From positions 4,169,501-4,233,500 of the forward strand of contig BSBM01000597.1 of NCBI GenBank assembly GCA_027924585.1: 64,000 nucleotides of DNA. The letters are read 5' to 3'. Source of the stretch: Larix kaempferi. Taxonomy: Eukaryota; Streptophyta; Pinopsida; Pinales; Pinaceae. The notes beneath the pieces were generated by a model. The model saw nothing but the letters and a program-made list of their open reading frames with translations. It was not told the DNA's origin and ran no database searches. Of this stretch, positions 1 through 11,770 are shown piece after piece (the first letter of the stretch is position 1; every line of letters starts with the position of its first letter). A program made the position numbers and the translations under genes.

Positions 1-2877
1 TCCTGGCCTAAAGAAGAATCTCCTCTCTGTTGTGGTGTTAGAAGACAAAGGTTACAGAGTAATCTTCATGGATTGAAAGGCCCTCTTATGGCCAAAGGAT
101 GGAGAGATGAGTTCAACTATGATGATTGGAGTCTGAGAGGGAGGCCTCTACAAGGCTTCTGGGCATTCCATTCAGGCATTGACCCACGATACAATCAATC
201 CCTATGAGTTATGGCATCGAAGGTTTGGACACCTTCATTACAGAGTTCTTCCTGGTCTACAAAAGATGGTAACAGGTATGCCTGAGTTTTATTCTGAGAA
301 TGATGGTGTTTGTAGAGGTTGTGCTCTTGGCAAGAATGCCAAGAACTCTTTTCCTAACAATAGCAAAAGATTTAAAAGGATCTTGGATTTAATTCATTCA
401 GATATATGTGGACCTATGACCGCACCTTCTATGAGTGGTTGTTTATATTATGTAATTTTCATAGATGATTGCTCCGCAAATCTTGGATCTATTTCCTAAA
501 GACTGAGAATTAAACATTTGGTAAGTTTCAAGAATTCAAGGCACTGATTGAAAATCAGACAGGAAGGTGCATCCGTACCTTGAGGTCAGATAATGGGGGT
601 GAGTTTGAATCTCATCAATTTGATGATCTTTGCCTAGTAGCAGGGGTCAAGAGGGAGCTAACTATACCTTACAACCCTCAACAGAATGGGGTTGCAGAAA
701 GGAAAAACAGGACTATATGTGAAGCTGCCAGAGCCATGCTATGTGACCAGGATCTTCCTCTGTCTCCATGGGTTGAGGTTGTCAGTACCATTGTATACAT
801 CCAGAACATAAGCCCTCATGCTATTCCAGGGGAAAAGACTCCAGAGGAAGTGTTTACAGGTAAGAAACCACCAGTTGATCACATGAAGATTTTTGGCAGT
901 CCAGTCTATATCCATGTGCCAAAAAAGAGAACAAAGTTGGAGCCTTCCAAAAAGAAAGGTACGTTTGTTGGATATAGTGAAAACTTAAAATCTTATTGTA
1001 TCTATGTTCCTGGTCAGAGATACATTGAGGTCAGTAGATATGTGATATTCCATGAAGAAGTTGCTTTTCGTCATTCCATAGAACTTCCAAATGACTCAGA
1101 AGCTCCTTCTTCAGAAATCCCAAATTCTCCTCATTCAGATGACCAGAGGGAGGAGGAATCAGAAGAGCCTACAGAAAGGTTGCTTGAGGCTCCTCCTACC
1201 AAAAGAAGACCTGCTTGGTTTCATGAAACTCTGCAGGAAGCAGAAAAACATACAACTCCTTCAGGAACTTTCAGGGAAAGCAAGAAGCCTCAGAGGTACT
1301 CTAGTCTTATAACTCAATTGGGCCACATCATTGATGTAGAGCCTTCCACTTATGAGGAAGCAGCCAGACAGCAGGTATGGAAAGATGCAATGACAGAAGA
1401 ACACAACTCTATTATGAAAAATGATGTATGGGAAGTGGTCCCAAGACCAAAGGGGAAGTTTGTAGTAACTTCTAAATGGATTTACAAAATCAAACATACT
1501 ATTGATGGAAGTATTGAAAAATATAAAGAAAGGTTAGTGGCTCGTGGTTTCTCCCAAAAGGAAGGTATAAATTATGATGAAACCTTTGCTCCAATTTCCA
1601 GATACACCTCCATCAGAATGATTATCTCCCTTGCTGCAGTTCTGGGATGGAAACTTCACCAAATGGATGTGAAGACAGCTTTTCTCAATGGTAAAGTTGA
1701 AGAAGTCTATATAGAGAAACCAAAAGGTTTTTTGGTCCATGGGATGGAATCCCATGTATGCAAGCTAAAGAAAGCCTTGTATGGGCTTAAACAAGCTCCA
1801 AGGGCCTGGCATGCAAGAATTGACAATTACCTTCATAGCTTGGGTTTCTCCAAGAGTGTTGCTGACCCCAACCTATATTTCAAGGTTGTTCAAAACCATC
1901 CCCTAATCTTGGTCTTATATGTTGATGACTTGTTCCTTACTAGAGAGGAACCACTGATAGCTCAGTGTAAGAGGGAGCTCACTTCATAATTTTATATGAA
2001 ATATTTGGGTCTTATGCACTACTTTCTTGGTCTAGAGGTCGGGCAAAAGCCAGATGAGATCTTCCTTTCACAAGGGAAGTATGCAATTGATGTATTTGGA
2101 AGATTTGGGATGCAAGACCGCAAGCCCATGAGCACACCTATGGTGTCAAACCTAAAGAAGCTACATGAGTCAACCTCTTATTCAAAGCCAATGGATCCTA
2201 CCTTGTACCGTCCACTTATTGGATCATTGATGTACTTAGTACATACTAGACCGGATATATGCTATGGAGTGAGTACACTAAGTCAGTTTATCTCTGAAAC
2301 TAAGCACATACATTGGGTAGCTGTGAAACATGTGCTTAGATACCTGCGAGGCACTAATGATTATGGGCTCAAATACACTTCCAGCAGTGGAGTGATGCTA
2401 CTTGGTTATGTTGACTCTAATTAGGCTGGCAATGCAGTGGACCAGAAGAGCACATCTGGGTATCGCTTCAGTATGGGATCAGCCATGATCTCCTGGTCCA
2501 ACAGGAAGCAAGGCTCTATAGCTCAAAGCATAGCAAAAGCTAAATATATAGCAGCCAGTGATGCCTGTTGAGAAGCAGTATGGCTTAGGAAGCTACTTCC
2601 TGACTTGTTTGGTGAGAAGCTCGAGCCAACCATTATCCATTGTGATAACCAGAGTTGCATGAAGCTCTCCGAGAATCCAGTGTTTCATGATAGATCGAAA
2701 CACATTGAGATGAAGTATCACTTCATCAGAGATATAGTCCAGAGAGGTGCCATGAGACTTCAGTACATTCGTACAGATGAGCAGATAGCAGACGTGTTGA
2801 CCAAGCCTCTAACTTCCGAGAAAATATTGGTATTGCAGAGAATGCCTCTCTCACTGAGAGGGAATGTTGAATTTTGA
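1..2877 (+). pseudogene. pol: Ty1/copia pol remnant (protease end to RNase H), 5' end outside window
   Basis: Decayed polyprotein that would make integrase, reverse transcriptase and RNase H for a copia retrotransposon. In order I see the GAG-pre-integrase zinc motif (LWHRRFGHLHYR, then CRGC, about 200-340), the integrase core (IIHSD-like start near 395, SDNGGEF near 586, NPQQNGVAERKNRT near 675), the RT (DVKTAFLNG near 1668, LYGLKQAPRAW near 1777, YVDD at 1918-1929) and RNase H (DNQSCMKLSENPVF near 2640, ADVLTKPL near 2790). The reading frame shifts once near 472-476. In-frame stops lie at 74-76, 511-513, 1987-1989, 2422-2424 and 2569-2571. From about 475 to 2877 a single frame is kept, so decay there is by point mutation rather than indels. 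The ORF ends inside the LTR start, a layout common in plant copia elements. Non-functional copy; family assignment is secure. Confidence 0.93.
2856..2864 (+). other. Polypurine tract of the first copia element
   Basis: A purine run (GAGAGGGAA) directly precedes TGTTGA, the expected start of the 3' LTR. It would prime plus-strand DNA synthesis. The position right at the end of pol supports it. Confidence 0.65.
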
Positions 2878-4268
2878 GCAGCATCGAGAGCCATTCTCTG
2901 GGAGAATGGAGACACCTAGTCAGTTACCAGGAAGATGATTCAATCTGGGACTGAGACACTTGGTCTGTTACCAAGATGTTGACTTTGGTCAACTTGATTT
3001 AGCCTGGGGCTGAGGCACCTAGTCAATTACTAGGCCAACACAAAAGCCCTAGACTGGGTCTAGGCAAATGATGTACTCCTCTCCTTGGTCATTGGGCTAT
3101 GGGACCTCCTCAAGGGACTAGCCACCCCTTTTTTGAGCAATTAACATATGACCTTGGTGTTAGTGGAGAGAATAAGACATACAAAGAAAATCTTCCTTGT
3201 ATATGATGATGTACCTTGAGTTGGCACGTGTGGAACATGAAGACCAAGAAAAGGGCTAAGAAGTTGCCTAAAGATGACTTGCCTAAGAAGATTTGGTTAA
3301 TACTAAAAATTCCTAATGTAGTGTTAAAATCCCAACATGAAATTATAAGGACCTTAACTAAAGTGTCTTTAAATTATTTTTTAATTATAAAATTAAAAAA
3401 TCACTAAAGTTTTTTTTTGTTAGTGGATTCCTTGACCCGTCGTATTTACCCCCTTGTATTGCTCAATGATGAATTATAAATAAGGAGCTCTCTCTCAAAT
3501 GAAAATCCTCATTCTATCATCATTATCCCTGTCCTAAAAACTTGTCTGGGGTATCTCAGCTGTCTATAGTCTTCTTCATCTCAGTGTTGAGGGTTCAGAT
3601 CAATATCAGCTGTCTATTCTTCTTCATCTCAGCGTTGAGGGTTTGGATCAGCTCAAACAGCCTCACGGTTTTGTTGATTAGACCCTAGAGGGTTGGCATC
3701 ATCTCAGCAGGGCTGCCGTCACCTCCTTCAAGGCTGTTGTTACCTCCATCGGGGCTGCATCACCTCCTACAGGGCTGCCATCAGTATTTGGAGCAAATCT
3801 AGGGTCTGTGTCATCTTTATCAGAGCTGGCGTCATCATTTGTGAATGGGCTAAAGACGGTAAACAAGATCTAGAAGGCCCTTCATCAAGATATCAGTCAT
3901 TAAAGGGCTGATCAGATCTCAGTTAGCAGGCTGCAGTGCCTAGGGCTTGCATCAGCTGGGCTCATCTCCTTCTATCTCTTGGTATGTATGCCCTAGTGGC
4001 AAATTTATTTATGATGTAAAAGTCTGCTCATCAAATCTGCTCATGTAATCTCAGTCATCTCATATAAAGGAAGATTTTTTCTGTGCTGGAGTTTTATTCC
4101 TGAAAAGGTTTCCCCAGGATAAATATCTTGTGCTCTTGTCAATGGTTGTTCTCTTTACTGCTGGTTATCTATTGTTGGTTTATAATCTCAGATTCATATG
4201 CTAAGTCTGCTAAAAGTTAAAAAGTCAGCCTACAAAGTTAATTCTACCAGATCTGCATAAATTTAACA
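2865..4268 (+). repeat. Putative 3' LTR of the first copia element
   Basis: Begins TGTTGA right after the polypurine tract. It contains a TATA box (TATAAATAA, 3475-3483) and a plausible end at TTTAACA (4268), the same terminal bases as the intact copia LTR at 46,043. It carries imperfect internal repeats: a unit of about 55 bp around 3545-3655 (CAGCTGTCTAT... GTTGAGGGTT) and GGGCTGC-type repeats at 3700-3800. The 5' LTR lies outside the window, so the right boundary cannot be confirmed by comparison or TSD. The start is much better supported than the end. Confidence 0.5.
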
Positions 4269-5060
4269 ATAATAGCAGCCTTCTACACAATACCAGTGCT
4301 AGAAGGGTTCAATCCTAGCAAGTTTTAGTGTTAGAATTGATGACCAACCACTACAGCATGCATACCAAGTGTGACTTGAAAGTTTTCTCCAGCAATTTGA
4401 CACTTGGAAACAGGAATTTATTCATTGGTTTAAACGCTACATCTGGCTGAAGATTATTTTGGAAAAAAGAACATGCAGATTTTCATTTTTCTGGACAGTG
4501 TGTTTAAGATATAAAAAGTATGACATGCAAAGCCCATCAAGTTTAGAATGAATCTTTTCCTCGCTCCACAGACAGTTAGGGAAAACTATCCCTAACTGGT
4601 TTTTGGCTTCTAAACCTAGGAATTTGAGATCACTTTGCAGAGGTTAGGCATTATTTCTGAGCAGAGCACAGCAGCAGACTATCATCATCCTTCCATCTCC
4701 CTGATTGATGGACCACATCCATCAGTGCATACTACTGAACCTATTGCAGCCTGTCATGTCTTGTCATTATGATGTAATTCAGTCTCTTGAATAACATATT
4801 GATTTGGTTCAACTATGGCTTGTCTCTGGCTCTTGGAACCTCTTGGTTGAATAGTTTTTTGACTAATATTGCATTGGTTTGGTTAGCTTTAGTGCGCTGA
4901 CTTTGATTTCTTATTCACTTAAGGTGCACATTCTCTTCATTTCATTTGTTTTGTTTCAATGTTGTGTAATTGGCTTAGGAATCTGATCTAAATCATCTTG
5001 ATTTTTACTAAGAATTTACCATTGCTCTTGAGTCTTAACTGTTAAATTTTACTCAATACC
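4269..5060. other. No recognisable feature
   Basis: AT-rich sequence with no long ORF, no retroelement protein motif and no clear repeat that I can see. It lies between two copia-derived sequences and is probably decayed element DNA. Confidence 0.4.
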
Positions 5061-5990
5061 AAATTTGATTTTTGCTCTCGAGGATTTTTATACTCATAAA
5101 TTATCAACAGAAATACTTAATATTTTTAACCAGTAATGCAGCAGAAATAAAAAGGAAATCATTCACACATTTGACACAGTTATTTACCCTAGAAAACCCC
5201 AATGGGGAAAAACCAGCATTCAATGTTATTCTTTATTAATCTTGGCTCACAGTGAAAATCAGAAATATAACAAAGGAAACTGTAACTCGGTCCCTTAGGA
5301 AAATCGGCCTCTCTGATTGAATCGGCCCTCCTGGAGAAAATCAACACACTAAAGAGAAATCGGGTCAGGCAAATCAGCTCTCCCAATTCGGCCCTATGTC
5401 ATCCTGCAACCCCATGCGTCAGCTTACGTCAGCCATACGATTGTCATACAGATCGTACGGTCCCCTCTACGGCTAGTACGGATCATCCCTCTGCTAGTTT
5501 CACTAGTACGAATTGGCCTCTCTCTCTCTCCCAATGAAATCGGCCCCTTCACTTTTCTCTCAGATCTTCCTCTAGCTGCAAATCCCTTCACTCTTCTCCT
5601 CAGCCACTGAATCTCTCACTCCTCTCTTCAAAAAATCTCTCTTTGAAAATGATCTTGTGATCTTGTATGTCTTTCTCCTCTCCTTAGGCTTTTTTTTATA
5701 GAATCTCAATGACCAAAATCCTGACCCCTAATCTCCAAAGTGATGGATGGCCAAGATTTGATCTTGAGCCTCACTTAAGATCAACGGTTGCGACTTAATC
5801 TTAAGTTCACTTTTTAGTCATTAGCCAACATTAAGTTAATAATGTGTTTTTCCTAAGTTAAACTTACGAAAGAGATATAAAAGTCACTTACTCAATAATT
5901 AAGCAAGTACCTAGAGAGGTAATGGACAATTTCTCCATACTTGACACATGGCCTATGCAGAGGCTCTTGTCCGAGCTATAATCATCAACA
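5061..5990 (-). repeat. Copia-type LTR on the minus strand
   Basis: Read on the minus strand it starts TGTTGATGATTATAG at 5990, immediately after a polypurine-like GAGGGAG and the end of a copia RNase H frame. A TATA box (TATAAAAAAAAG) reads at about 5701-5690. A conserved stretch around 5190-5215 (CCCCATTGGGGTTTTC on the minus strand) also occurs near 57,030-57,040, so the two loci share a related LTR. The inner end near 5061 is an estimate. Confidence 0.6.
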
Positions 5991-6195
5991 CTCCCTCGTA
6001 GTGAGGAAGGAGTTCTGCACCACTCCCAGCTTATCTCTAAAGAACACAAGTGTGCCCTTCATCAAAGCCTTGGTGAGAATATCTGCAACCTGCTCATCTG
6101 TGGAAATATACTGAAGCTTCACAGCTCCTCTCTGAACTTTGTCCCTGATGAAGTGATATCTGATCTCTATGTGTTTGGACCTGTCAAAGAACCAA
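5985..6195 (-). pseudogene. pol: Copia RNase H C-terminal fragment
   Basis: On the minus strand this encodes the end of a copia RNase H domain: FFDRSKHIEI, VQRGAVKLQY, TDEQVADILTKAL and a terminal TTREC before a stop that overlaps the LTR start. Homology stops abruptly at about 6195, so only about 70 residues survive. The frame is open here, but the rest of pol is missing from the window. It belongs with the LTR at 5061-5990. Confidence 0.85.
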
Positions 6196-7580
6196 GGTTA
6201 TATCCCCTATGGGCATGCTCCACCTTCAACCAGACAAGGCCAGGGGCCCAGGTGCAAGTCCTAGATGATTTTGACAGAAAATAGAGCCCTCATTTGCAGC
6301 ATCTTAAGTTAAAACCAAAGGCAGTCTTCTTAAAGTAATTTTTCCACATAAAAATATGGCTGTATCCCTACTGCTGGTAATTTTATTTAAGTAGAATTTC
6401 AGTATCAGTGCTCTTTGTTCCAACAATTTCTTGAAGTTTAGAAATGCAGAGGTTTTTTATATAAGTCTTCAGCCTCATCTCTTCCTCGGGTATTCTCAAA
6501 ACCAAACCAAGAATGGGTTTTTCCTTGTGATTTTAGAAATGGTAGTAATATATTCTTCAAATTTTTTAAGTATGACACCTGAAGGGAAAATTTTAAGGAA
6601 CCATATCATGTGCAGAAAGTCTAGCTATGAAATTTGGAAAAAAAATGTAAAAGTTTCTAAATTTCCAAGTATTTTATAGAAAATTTTGAAAGGTTTTTCA
6701 ATTAAAATAATTTCAAAATATTGAAGTTCAGGTGACTATTCATTTTGAATTGGTAAATATATTTTTGGAAAAAAAATGTAAAATTCGCCCAATGGCACAT
6801 ATTTGCCCCTAAATTTTTCTTTAGTCTCCTGCTGTCTTCAAAATGTTTTAAGAACTGCAAATGGAATCGTCGGCATGTCCGGCCAGTAACCAAAGTTCAA
6901 CTCCCTCATAAAAGCATGAATGTCCGGCCAGTAACCATGGTTCAGCTCCCTCATAAAAGCATGAATAAGCAGCATGGAAACCACCTTCATGAGAAGGTGT
7001 GCAAACTCCCCAACCCCCCCCACCCCCACCGGACCAGGTCCAAGTCTTCGGTCATTTTGACTGAAGAAAGTACCTCCTTGTCAAGGCAACTTCGCTGAAC
7101 AAAAGTGGTCATGTTCAGAGGCTTGCCCATTAAGTTCTGTGTGGCCGGAGGGTTTTAGGCCATTTATGATGCTTCTCTTTTTTTTTCCTTTTTCTTTGGC
7201 ATTTATAAATGCTTTTTTTGTTTTTGTGTGCGCAGCATGAACCCCACGCCACGATAACACAGCACAGCATAGATTACATTTGCTCAACTTATCACTTAAA
7301 CATATCCTCCATGGATTTAAAATGGTTTTACACCAAGTGAACCCATGACTTTCACCAATTCGATTGTAATGCTTCTCTTTGATGAAGCAGTAAAAACGAA
7401 AATTGTGTAGGTATTGACTCCACGGTTGAAGCAATTAGGTATGCATATTTCTGCTAAATTCGACCCATTAGTGAACAATTGATTGATCCCAATAAAGAAA
7501 AACCATTTCTATTTCTACGTGTCATTCAAAGCCACATAGCGTCTGGCATTTCTGAAAATTTTCAAATACAATACGCTTAC
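6196..7580. other. No recognisable gene
   Basis: AT-rich DNA with short accidental ORFs only. A direct duplication of about 52 bp lies at roughly 6865-6965 (CATAAAAGCATGAAT repeated after GTCCGGCCAGTAACCA). A C run occurs near 7010-7030. If the exon at 7581-7826 is real, the minus-strand sequence here would be its intron; I could not find a convincing next exon. Confidence 0.35.
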
Positions 7581-7826
7581 CTCTTGTTCTCCTTGATGGT
7601 GTCCATGACATTGGATTAGCGGTAATTGCACACGACAAGTAGTTCTTCCGAGCCCCAAAACCTCTTTTCTGGGAAAGTTTGAAAACTTGGGTGAACTGAA
7701 AGAAGAGAATAGATGCAATCTAGTTTGGTGGACGGGAACAAAATATTGGGATTCTCTGTGTACAGACGATGAGATGGTGAGCTGAAAGGCTGACGAAAAA
7801 CCCATCACCGTTACGTACGGTGCCAT
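7581..7826 (-). CDS. Candidate first exon of a host gene with plastid-transit-like N terminus
   Basis: An 82-codon minus-strand reading frame starts at ATG 7826 (a second Met lies at codon 8) and ends exactly in phase at a strong splice donor (GAG|GTAAGC, intron from 7580). The peptide is Ser/Thr-rich with scattered Arg/Lys and few acidic residues in the first 55 positions (MGFSSAFQLTISSSVHRES; SSFSSPKFSNFPRKE), which is typical of chloroplast transit peptides. I do not recognise the protein and see no second exon in the 900 bases downstream. It could be a real gene with a long intron, a captured gene fragment, or chance. Confidence 0.35.
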
Positions 7827-8273
7827 TATTCAAATCATGAATACAGTGTTGAATGCAACTATGGATCGGGTGACCGTGAGGCTACAAAGTGATTTATTCA
7901 GCAAAATTACATGCCACTGGCAGTTTCGAAATTCTGCACATGATTTATTGAACTCCGGAGTAACAAGACGCCAAACAAAATATATTATTGCTTTAAGTTT
8001 ATCTATTCTTGTTGGTCCACATTTGGTCCATGCCGATGACGATATTCCCCGCCCGCGGTATTAGCTTATTTTAGTTGTGCCAATGGAAAATATGTACAAA
8101 ATATTTGTAGGGGGTTTTTGAAAAAGTTAGAATGATATTTCAATTTTTTAGTCATAAAATTATTTTCGAAACGATTTTTTCAACATTTTAAAGAGACATG
8201 CTATCCATCATCATAGGAAAACATTTTAAAGACATGCTACCATGGGTTTTTAAAAAGAAAGATCATCATATAT
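7827..8273. other. Possible promoter/leader of the candidate exon; otherwise nothing
   Basis: Sequence upstream (minus sense) of the candidate exon. It contains a short GC-rich patch around 8049-8060 in otherwise AT-rich DNA. I see no clear TATA box or motif. Confidence 0.25.
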
Positions 8274-8463
8274 GTTGTTTTATTGATTTTGGAAAAGCGT
8301 TTTATTTAATGATGGAATAAATTAGAAAATTTAAAAGTTTATTTTGAGTTATGAGTTATTGTGATAAGGTTGTTTTATTGATTTTGGAAAAGCATTTTAT
8401 TTAATGATGGAATAAATTAGAAAATTTAAAAGTTTATTTTGAGTTATGAGTTATTGTGATAAG
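8274..8463. repeat. Tandem duplication, 95-bp unit x2
   Basis: Unit 1 (8274-8368) and unit 2 (8369-8463) both begin GTTGTTTTATTGATTTTGG and differ at one base (AAGCGTTT versus AAGCATTT). A recent local duplication in AT-rich DNA. Confidence 0.95.
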
Positions 8464-8599
8464 GTTGTACAAAAATATTATTGTTAAGTTTAAGAACCAT
8501 GAGGGTTGGTCATACGATATTAATTATAAATAAGAGTTAAATAAGATTGTTTTTTATTTAATTAAAACAAGTAATTTGATATTATAAGCAGCTGACAAA

Positions 8600-8819
8600 C
8601 AAGTCCGGTGGGTTAGCCCAAGTGGTTGAGTGTTGTAATCGCAAGTAGAAGATCTCGGGGTCAAATCCTCGGGTAGTTATGCAAGGCCTCACTTGATGTC
8701 CCCACCAGGTTAGGCCCCGTAATCAAGGTCGGTGGTTTACCTTGGGTACCATCCTCGAAATGAGGGGAAGTACCTGAGGGTTTCCCGTGATGTGTTCCAT
8801 TGAAAAAATAAAAAATAAA
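8600..8819 (+). mobile_element. tRNA-derived SINE
   Basis: Short retroposon of about 220 bp. The head has a pol III A box (TAGCCCAAGTGG, near 8613) and a B box (GGGTCAAATCC, near 8658), spaced as in a tRNA. The tail is A-rich (about 8801-8820). It is flanked by an imperfect 16-bp TSD: ATAAGCAGCTGACAAA (8584-8599) and ATAAGCAATTGACAAA (8820-8835). No coding capacity; it would move using LINE machinery such as the L1-type LINEs seen nearby. I cannot assign it to a named SINE family. Confidence 0.75.
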
Positions 8820-8835
8820 ATAAGCAATTGACAAA

Positions 8836-9214
8836 GATCAACACAGCGATTTATAATAGACCAAAACTATAATAGCAAGGTTGTCTTGAGCATTTCTCTA
8901 CTATGTTATAGCTTCCAAAAATATTGTTTCTTTCGTATAAAAACCTATAACTACTAGACTGCTATATACTCTAATATACTAGCCGAGCAATTTTACAAAA
9001 AAACATAACATAATAGAAGATTTTTAACCAGGGCTACCCCCATTATGCATGACCTAAGGAGCGTTTAGGAGCGGCTTCTTCACCTGCCTATCCAATGGAG
9101 CTTGAAACATTTGTTATGGCGCAAAAAGGTTGCAGAACTGGGTCTTAATTTAAGCACCTTCTTCCAACCTGTCGGGTGACTCTGGAATAGTTTGCAGTCA
9201 TTAGCTCGTGTAAG
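8836..9214. other. No recognisable feature
   Basis: AT-rich DNA between the SINE and the LINE remnant; possibly the decayed upstream part of the LINE. Confidence 0.3.
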
Positions 9215-10142
9215 TAAGGTTGTCCCTTGTCCCTTTCCCTTTTCGGCACATACATCGACAAGTTAGAGTGTTGTTTTGAATAAGTAGGTTGTCTCAACAT
9301 GACTCTAGCTAATATAATCATCCTCCCTCTACTTGACACTAATGATATTGTTCTTATGACAAGGAGTCACTATGATCTCAACAAGCAACTGAAAAATCTC
9401 ATTGACAAAACAAAGGTTATGATAATCAAATCCAAAATGATCATTTATGCTAATTTTATGTAATGTCAACAACGGCTTGGATGTAGTGACTCTATATAAA
9501 TATCTCGGATTTGATCTTAGTCACAAGCTTAATTAGAAAATGGAAGGTTGAAAGTTTATTATGGACTTGAAAAAATGTATAAATCATAGACCTTTGGCTC
9601 TAGGATAACAAGAAACTCATCTTTGAGACTCTCATCACTCATGTTATCTTATTATGCCTGTGAAGTTTGGGGTTGTTTTATCTATAGAGAATCGTGGACA
9701 AAAAAAGAACAAACCCAATAGTGTTTTATAACTTATAATCTCAAATCAAAGGCAATTCATACAATCATGTCCTTCTTATAGAAGAGAGTCTTTCCCCCAT
9801 TGAGAGCATGGCTATGACTAGGTATTTAATGTACAAGAACAAGATAAACAACATGGAAGACGAAAGTCTTCCTAAAATTGCTTTAAACTTTGGTCAAAAC
9901 CACATGTGGCTCAAGTGGTGTTGGCATAAAGGTTCTAAGTCTTAACTAAATCATTGGGGAATCAAGGAAGATGTCACTCTACAAAATAACAATAATATTA
10001 AAAGTATTAGTACATTTAAATTTAAAGAGAAATTGTGGTGCAATAAAGAATTAGAGGATAAGAGAAAATTAAGATATTATAAGGAGGTGATCAACCCGAT
10101 GTAAAATATAAGTATCTCTCTATTTTAACTAGTGTAAAGAAG
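9215..10142 (+). pseudogene. LINE reverse-transcriptase C-terminal remnant (first half)
   Basis: Decayed non-LTR RT. Recognisable pieces in one direction are GCPLS-type sequence and FGTYIDKLE (about 9215-9275), a damaged catalytic box (DTNDIVLMTRS near 9336, where YADD is expected), TDKTKVMI-type sequence (about 9400), YKYLGFDLSHKLNW (about 9495), and the ACEVWGC and LLIEAGLSP-like stretch (about 9655-9800). Several stops and frameshifts. The homology resumes at 11,503 after an insertion, so the two parts belong to one element. The family differs from the LINE at 13.7-24.5 kb. Confidence 0.75.
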
Positions 10143-11502
10143 ACCTCCATGTTGGGTGACCCTCCCTCGTGAGGTGTACTTCATGATGCCTCCACAATTG
10201 GACAACGGAAGTTATACCCTTCCACCACAACAGACCACTCTCAAAGTGATTAAGGAAGTTAATATTGGCATGTTGGAGTTCATAATGCCATCTTGTGGCA
10301 CAACTTCACTATCTCGTCGAACATACAAATGCCTGGATTTCTCCTTGGTGTTTTTTACTTCAATCATGGGAGCTCGAATCTCCACTACCGCCAATGTACC
10401 CTAGTTTATAGCACATGTTTGGGGCACCATCATGATGCGGTTTGGTGTTCTCACCTTCAATTGGTAGGTCAGCAAGAGAAGGCATAGTATATGTGATAAA
10501 ATTGTTTGGTGGTTGCATTCGCTCGGTTAGCTCTCTCCTCAGTATTTGAACTCTGTCTTATGGGCTATGTTGGGCTCTATTCTCTAGTTCCAACACTCGC
10601 ACATGCCCAAGGATCTGACAGAGTAGAGGAAGGCAAAGGAATTGTCTAGTGGAATGGTTACGCCACCCATGCAAGAGCTATTCAGCATATGGAAAACAGA
10701 ATTGGCAGACATTGTGAGGTTCCAATGCTTGAGGAGCTTGTAGAGAACCTAGGATGAATGGAGGATGACCTTGGGAACACCCTCACCAAGGAAACTCAGT
10801 ATCCGAAGACCTTGGCTCCTCTTTGGAAAACAAAAAATGATTATAGGGTGTGTTATTACGAACATCGTCAATATATTATTCGAGGAGGAGAATAATGGCC
10901 TTAGTCTCTCAACAAGGATGGACAGTTTGGATAATTGGATCCAACAAATTGTCAAAGGCCAACAGGAGACAGACGCGAAGCTCAATGCCCCGACACATGA
11001 GATCACCAATAAGGTCTTCCACCGAAATGTTCCTCTAGCTCAATCTGGGATCATCTACCATAGGCAACCGAATATAGAACAAACCAACAAGGCAATTGTA
11101 AATGTGGAGGAGCCCAACTCCAAGGTGGCTCTTATCATCAATATCTTAAAGGACTCTTAATCTTACCTTCTTCTACCGCTCCTGGCGAGATCTGTCTAAG
11201 TCTGGTCAATCAATTTTTTCTATGCATTCAACTACTTTTTTATTTTATGGCCAAGTACCTCGGCCTGTGGGGAAATATGTCTTTTAAATTCAATATCAGG
11301 TTCTATATTGGCTGTTGTAGGATTACTAGCTAATTAAACCTTTTGTTTCTTTCATAACAATAGTCAAAACTTAAAGTTAATATACTAACTTTGGAGAGGT
11401 GATTGGTCTGGCTTCCCCAGTGGTCGGCCAATCACTCCAGCAACTGTAACTCTTTTTTGATAATACAATCCTCTTGTCAATGTTTTACCAAAAAAAAAAC
11501 CT
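10143..11502 (+). mobile_element. Poly(A)-tailed retroposed insertion
   Basis: Splits the LINE remnant. Flanked by an imperfect 12-bp TSD (AGTGTAAAGAAG at 10,131-10,142; AATGTAAAGGAG at 11,503-11,514) and ends in a run of ten A's (11,490-11,499), so it was inserted by target-primed reverse transcription. The last 300 bases read like a plant LINE 3' UTR. Inside, no frame is long or recognisable; the longest (about 130 codons, 10,765-11,160) has no domain I know. Most likely a 5'-truncated LINE. Confidence 0.6.
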
Positions 11503-11770
11503 AATGTAAAGGAGAAAATCAACATTGTTAAAATAAGAACAAACTCTCACGAGATCCATTGTGAAATAGGGCATCGGACAATTCCTGGAACGACGTGGAC
11601 CAAAAGAATTTGTCTTTGTGACACTAGGAAGGTTGAAGATGAAAAGAACTTTATCTTATAATGTCATATATACACTCAAAATAAATCACAATTTCAAAAT
11701 ATATGTTATAATATCGACCTTCCTAACCTTTTAATTTATCAAAACTATGGTGATATAGGAATATTTTTTT
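11503..11770 (+). pseudogene. LINE C-terminal remnant (second half)
   Basis: Continues the RT/zf-RVT-like tail interrupted at 10,142. Readable pieces are KINIVKIRTNSHE, RICLCDT and VEDEKNF, then NICYNIDLPNLL, in the order expected after the first half. Contains stops. Confidence 0.65.

Noticed and set aside
5040-5065. Primer-site-like TTGGTATTGAG (minus strand) at the inner end of the 5.0-6.0 kb LTR
   Set aside because: Too diverged from TGGTATCAGAGC, and the LTR is a 3' copy by its position after RNase H; probably chance, or a second copy that cannot be shown.
7081-7434. 117-codon minus-strand ORF near the candidate exon
   Set aside because: No domain, poor start context and no acceptor site consistent with exon 1; likely chance.
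8600-8680. Possible functional tRNA gene
   Set aside because: Has A and B boxes but no full cloverleaf by eye, a longer body and an A-rich tail; the SINE explanation fits better.
10156-10487. Two overlapping forward ORFs in the poly(A)-tailed insertion
   Set aside because: Short, without a domain; kept only as part of the insertion.
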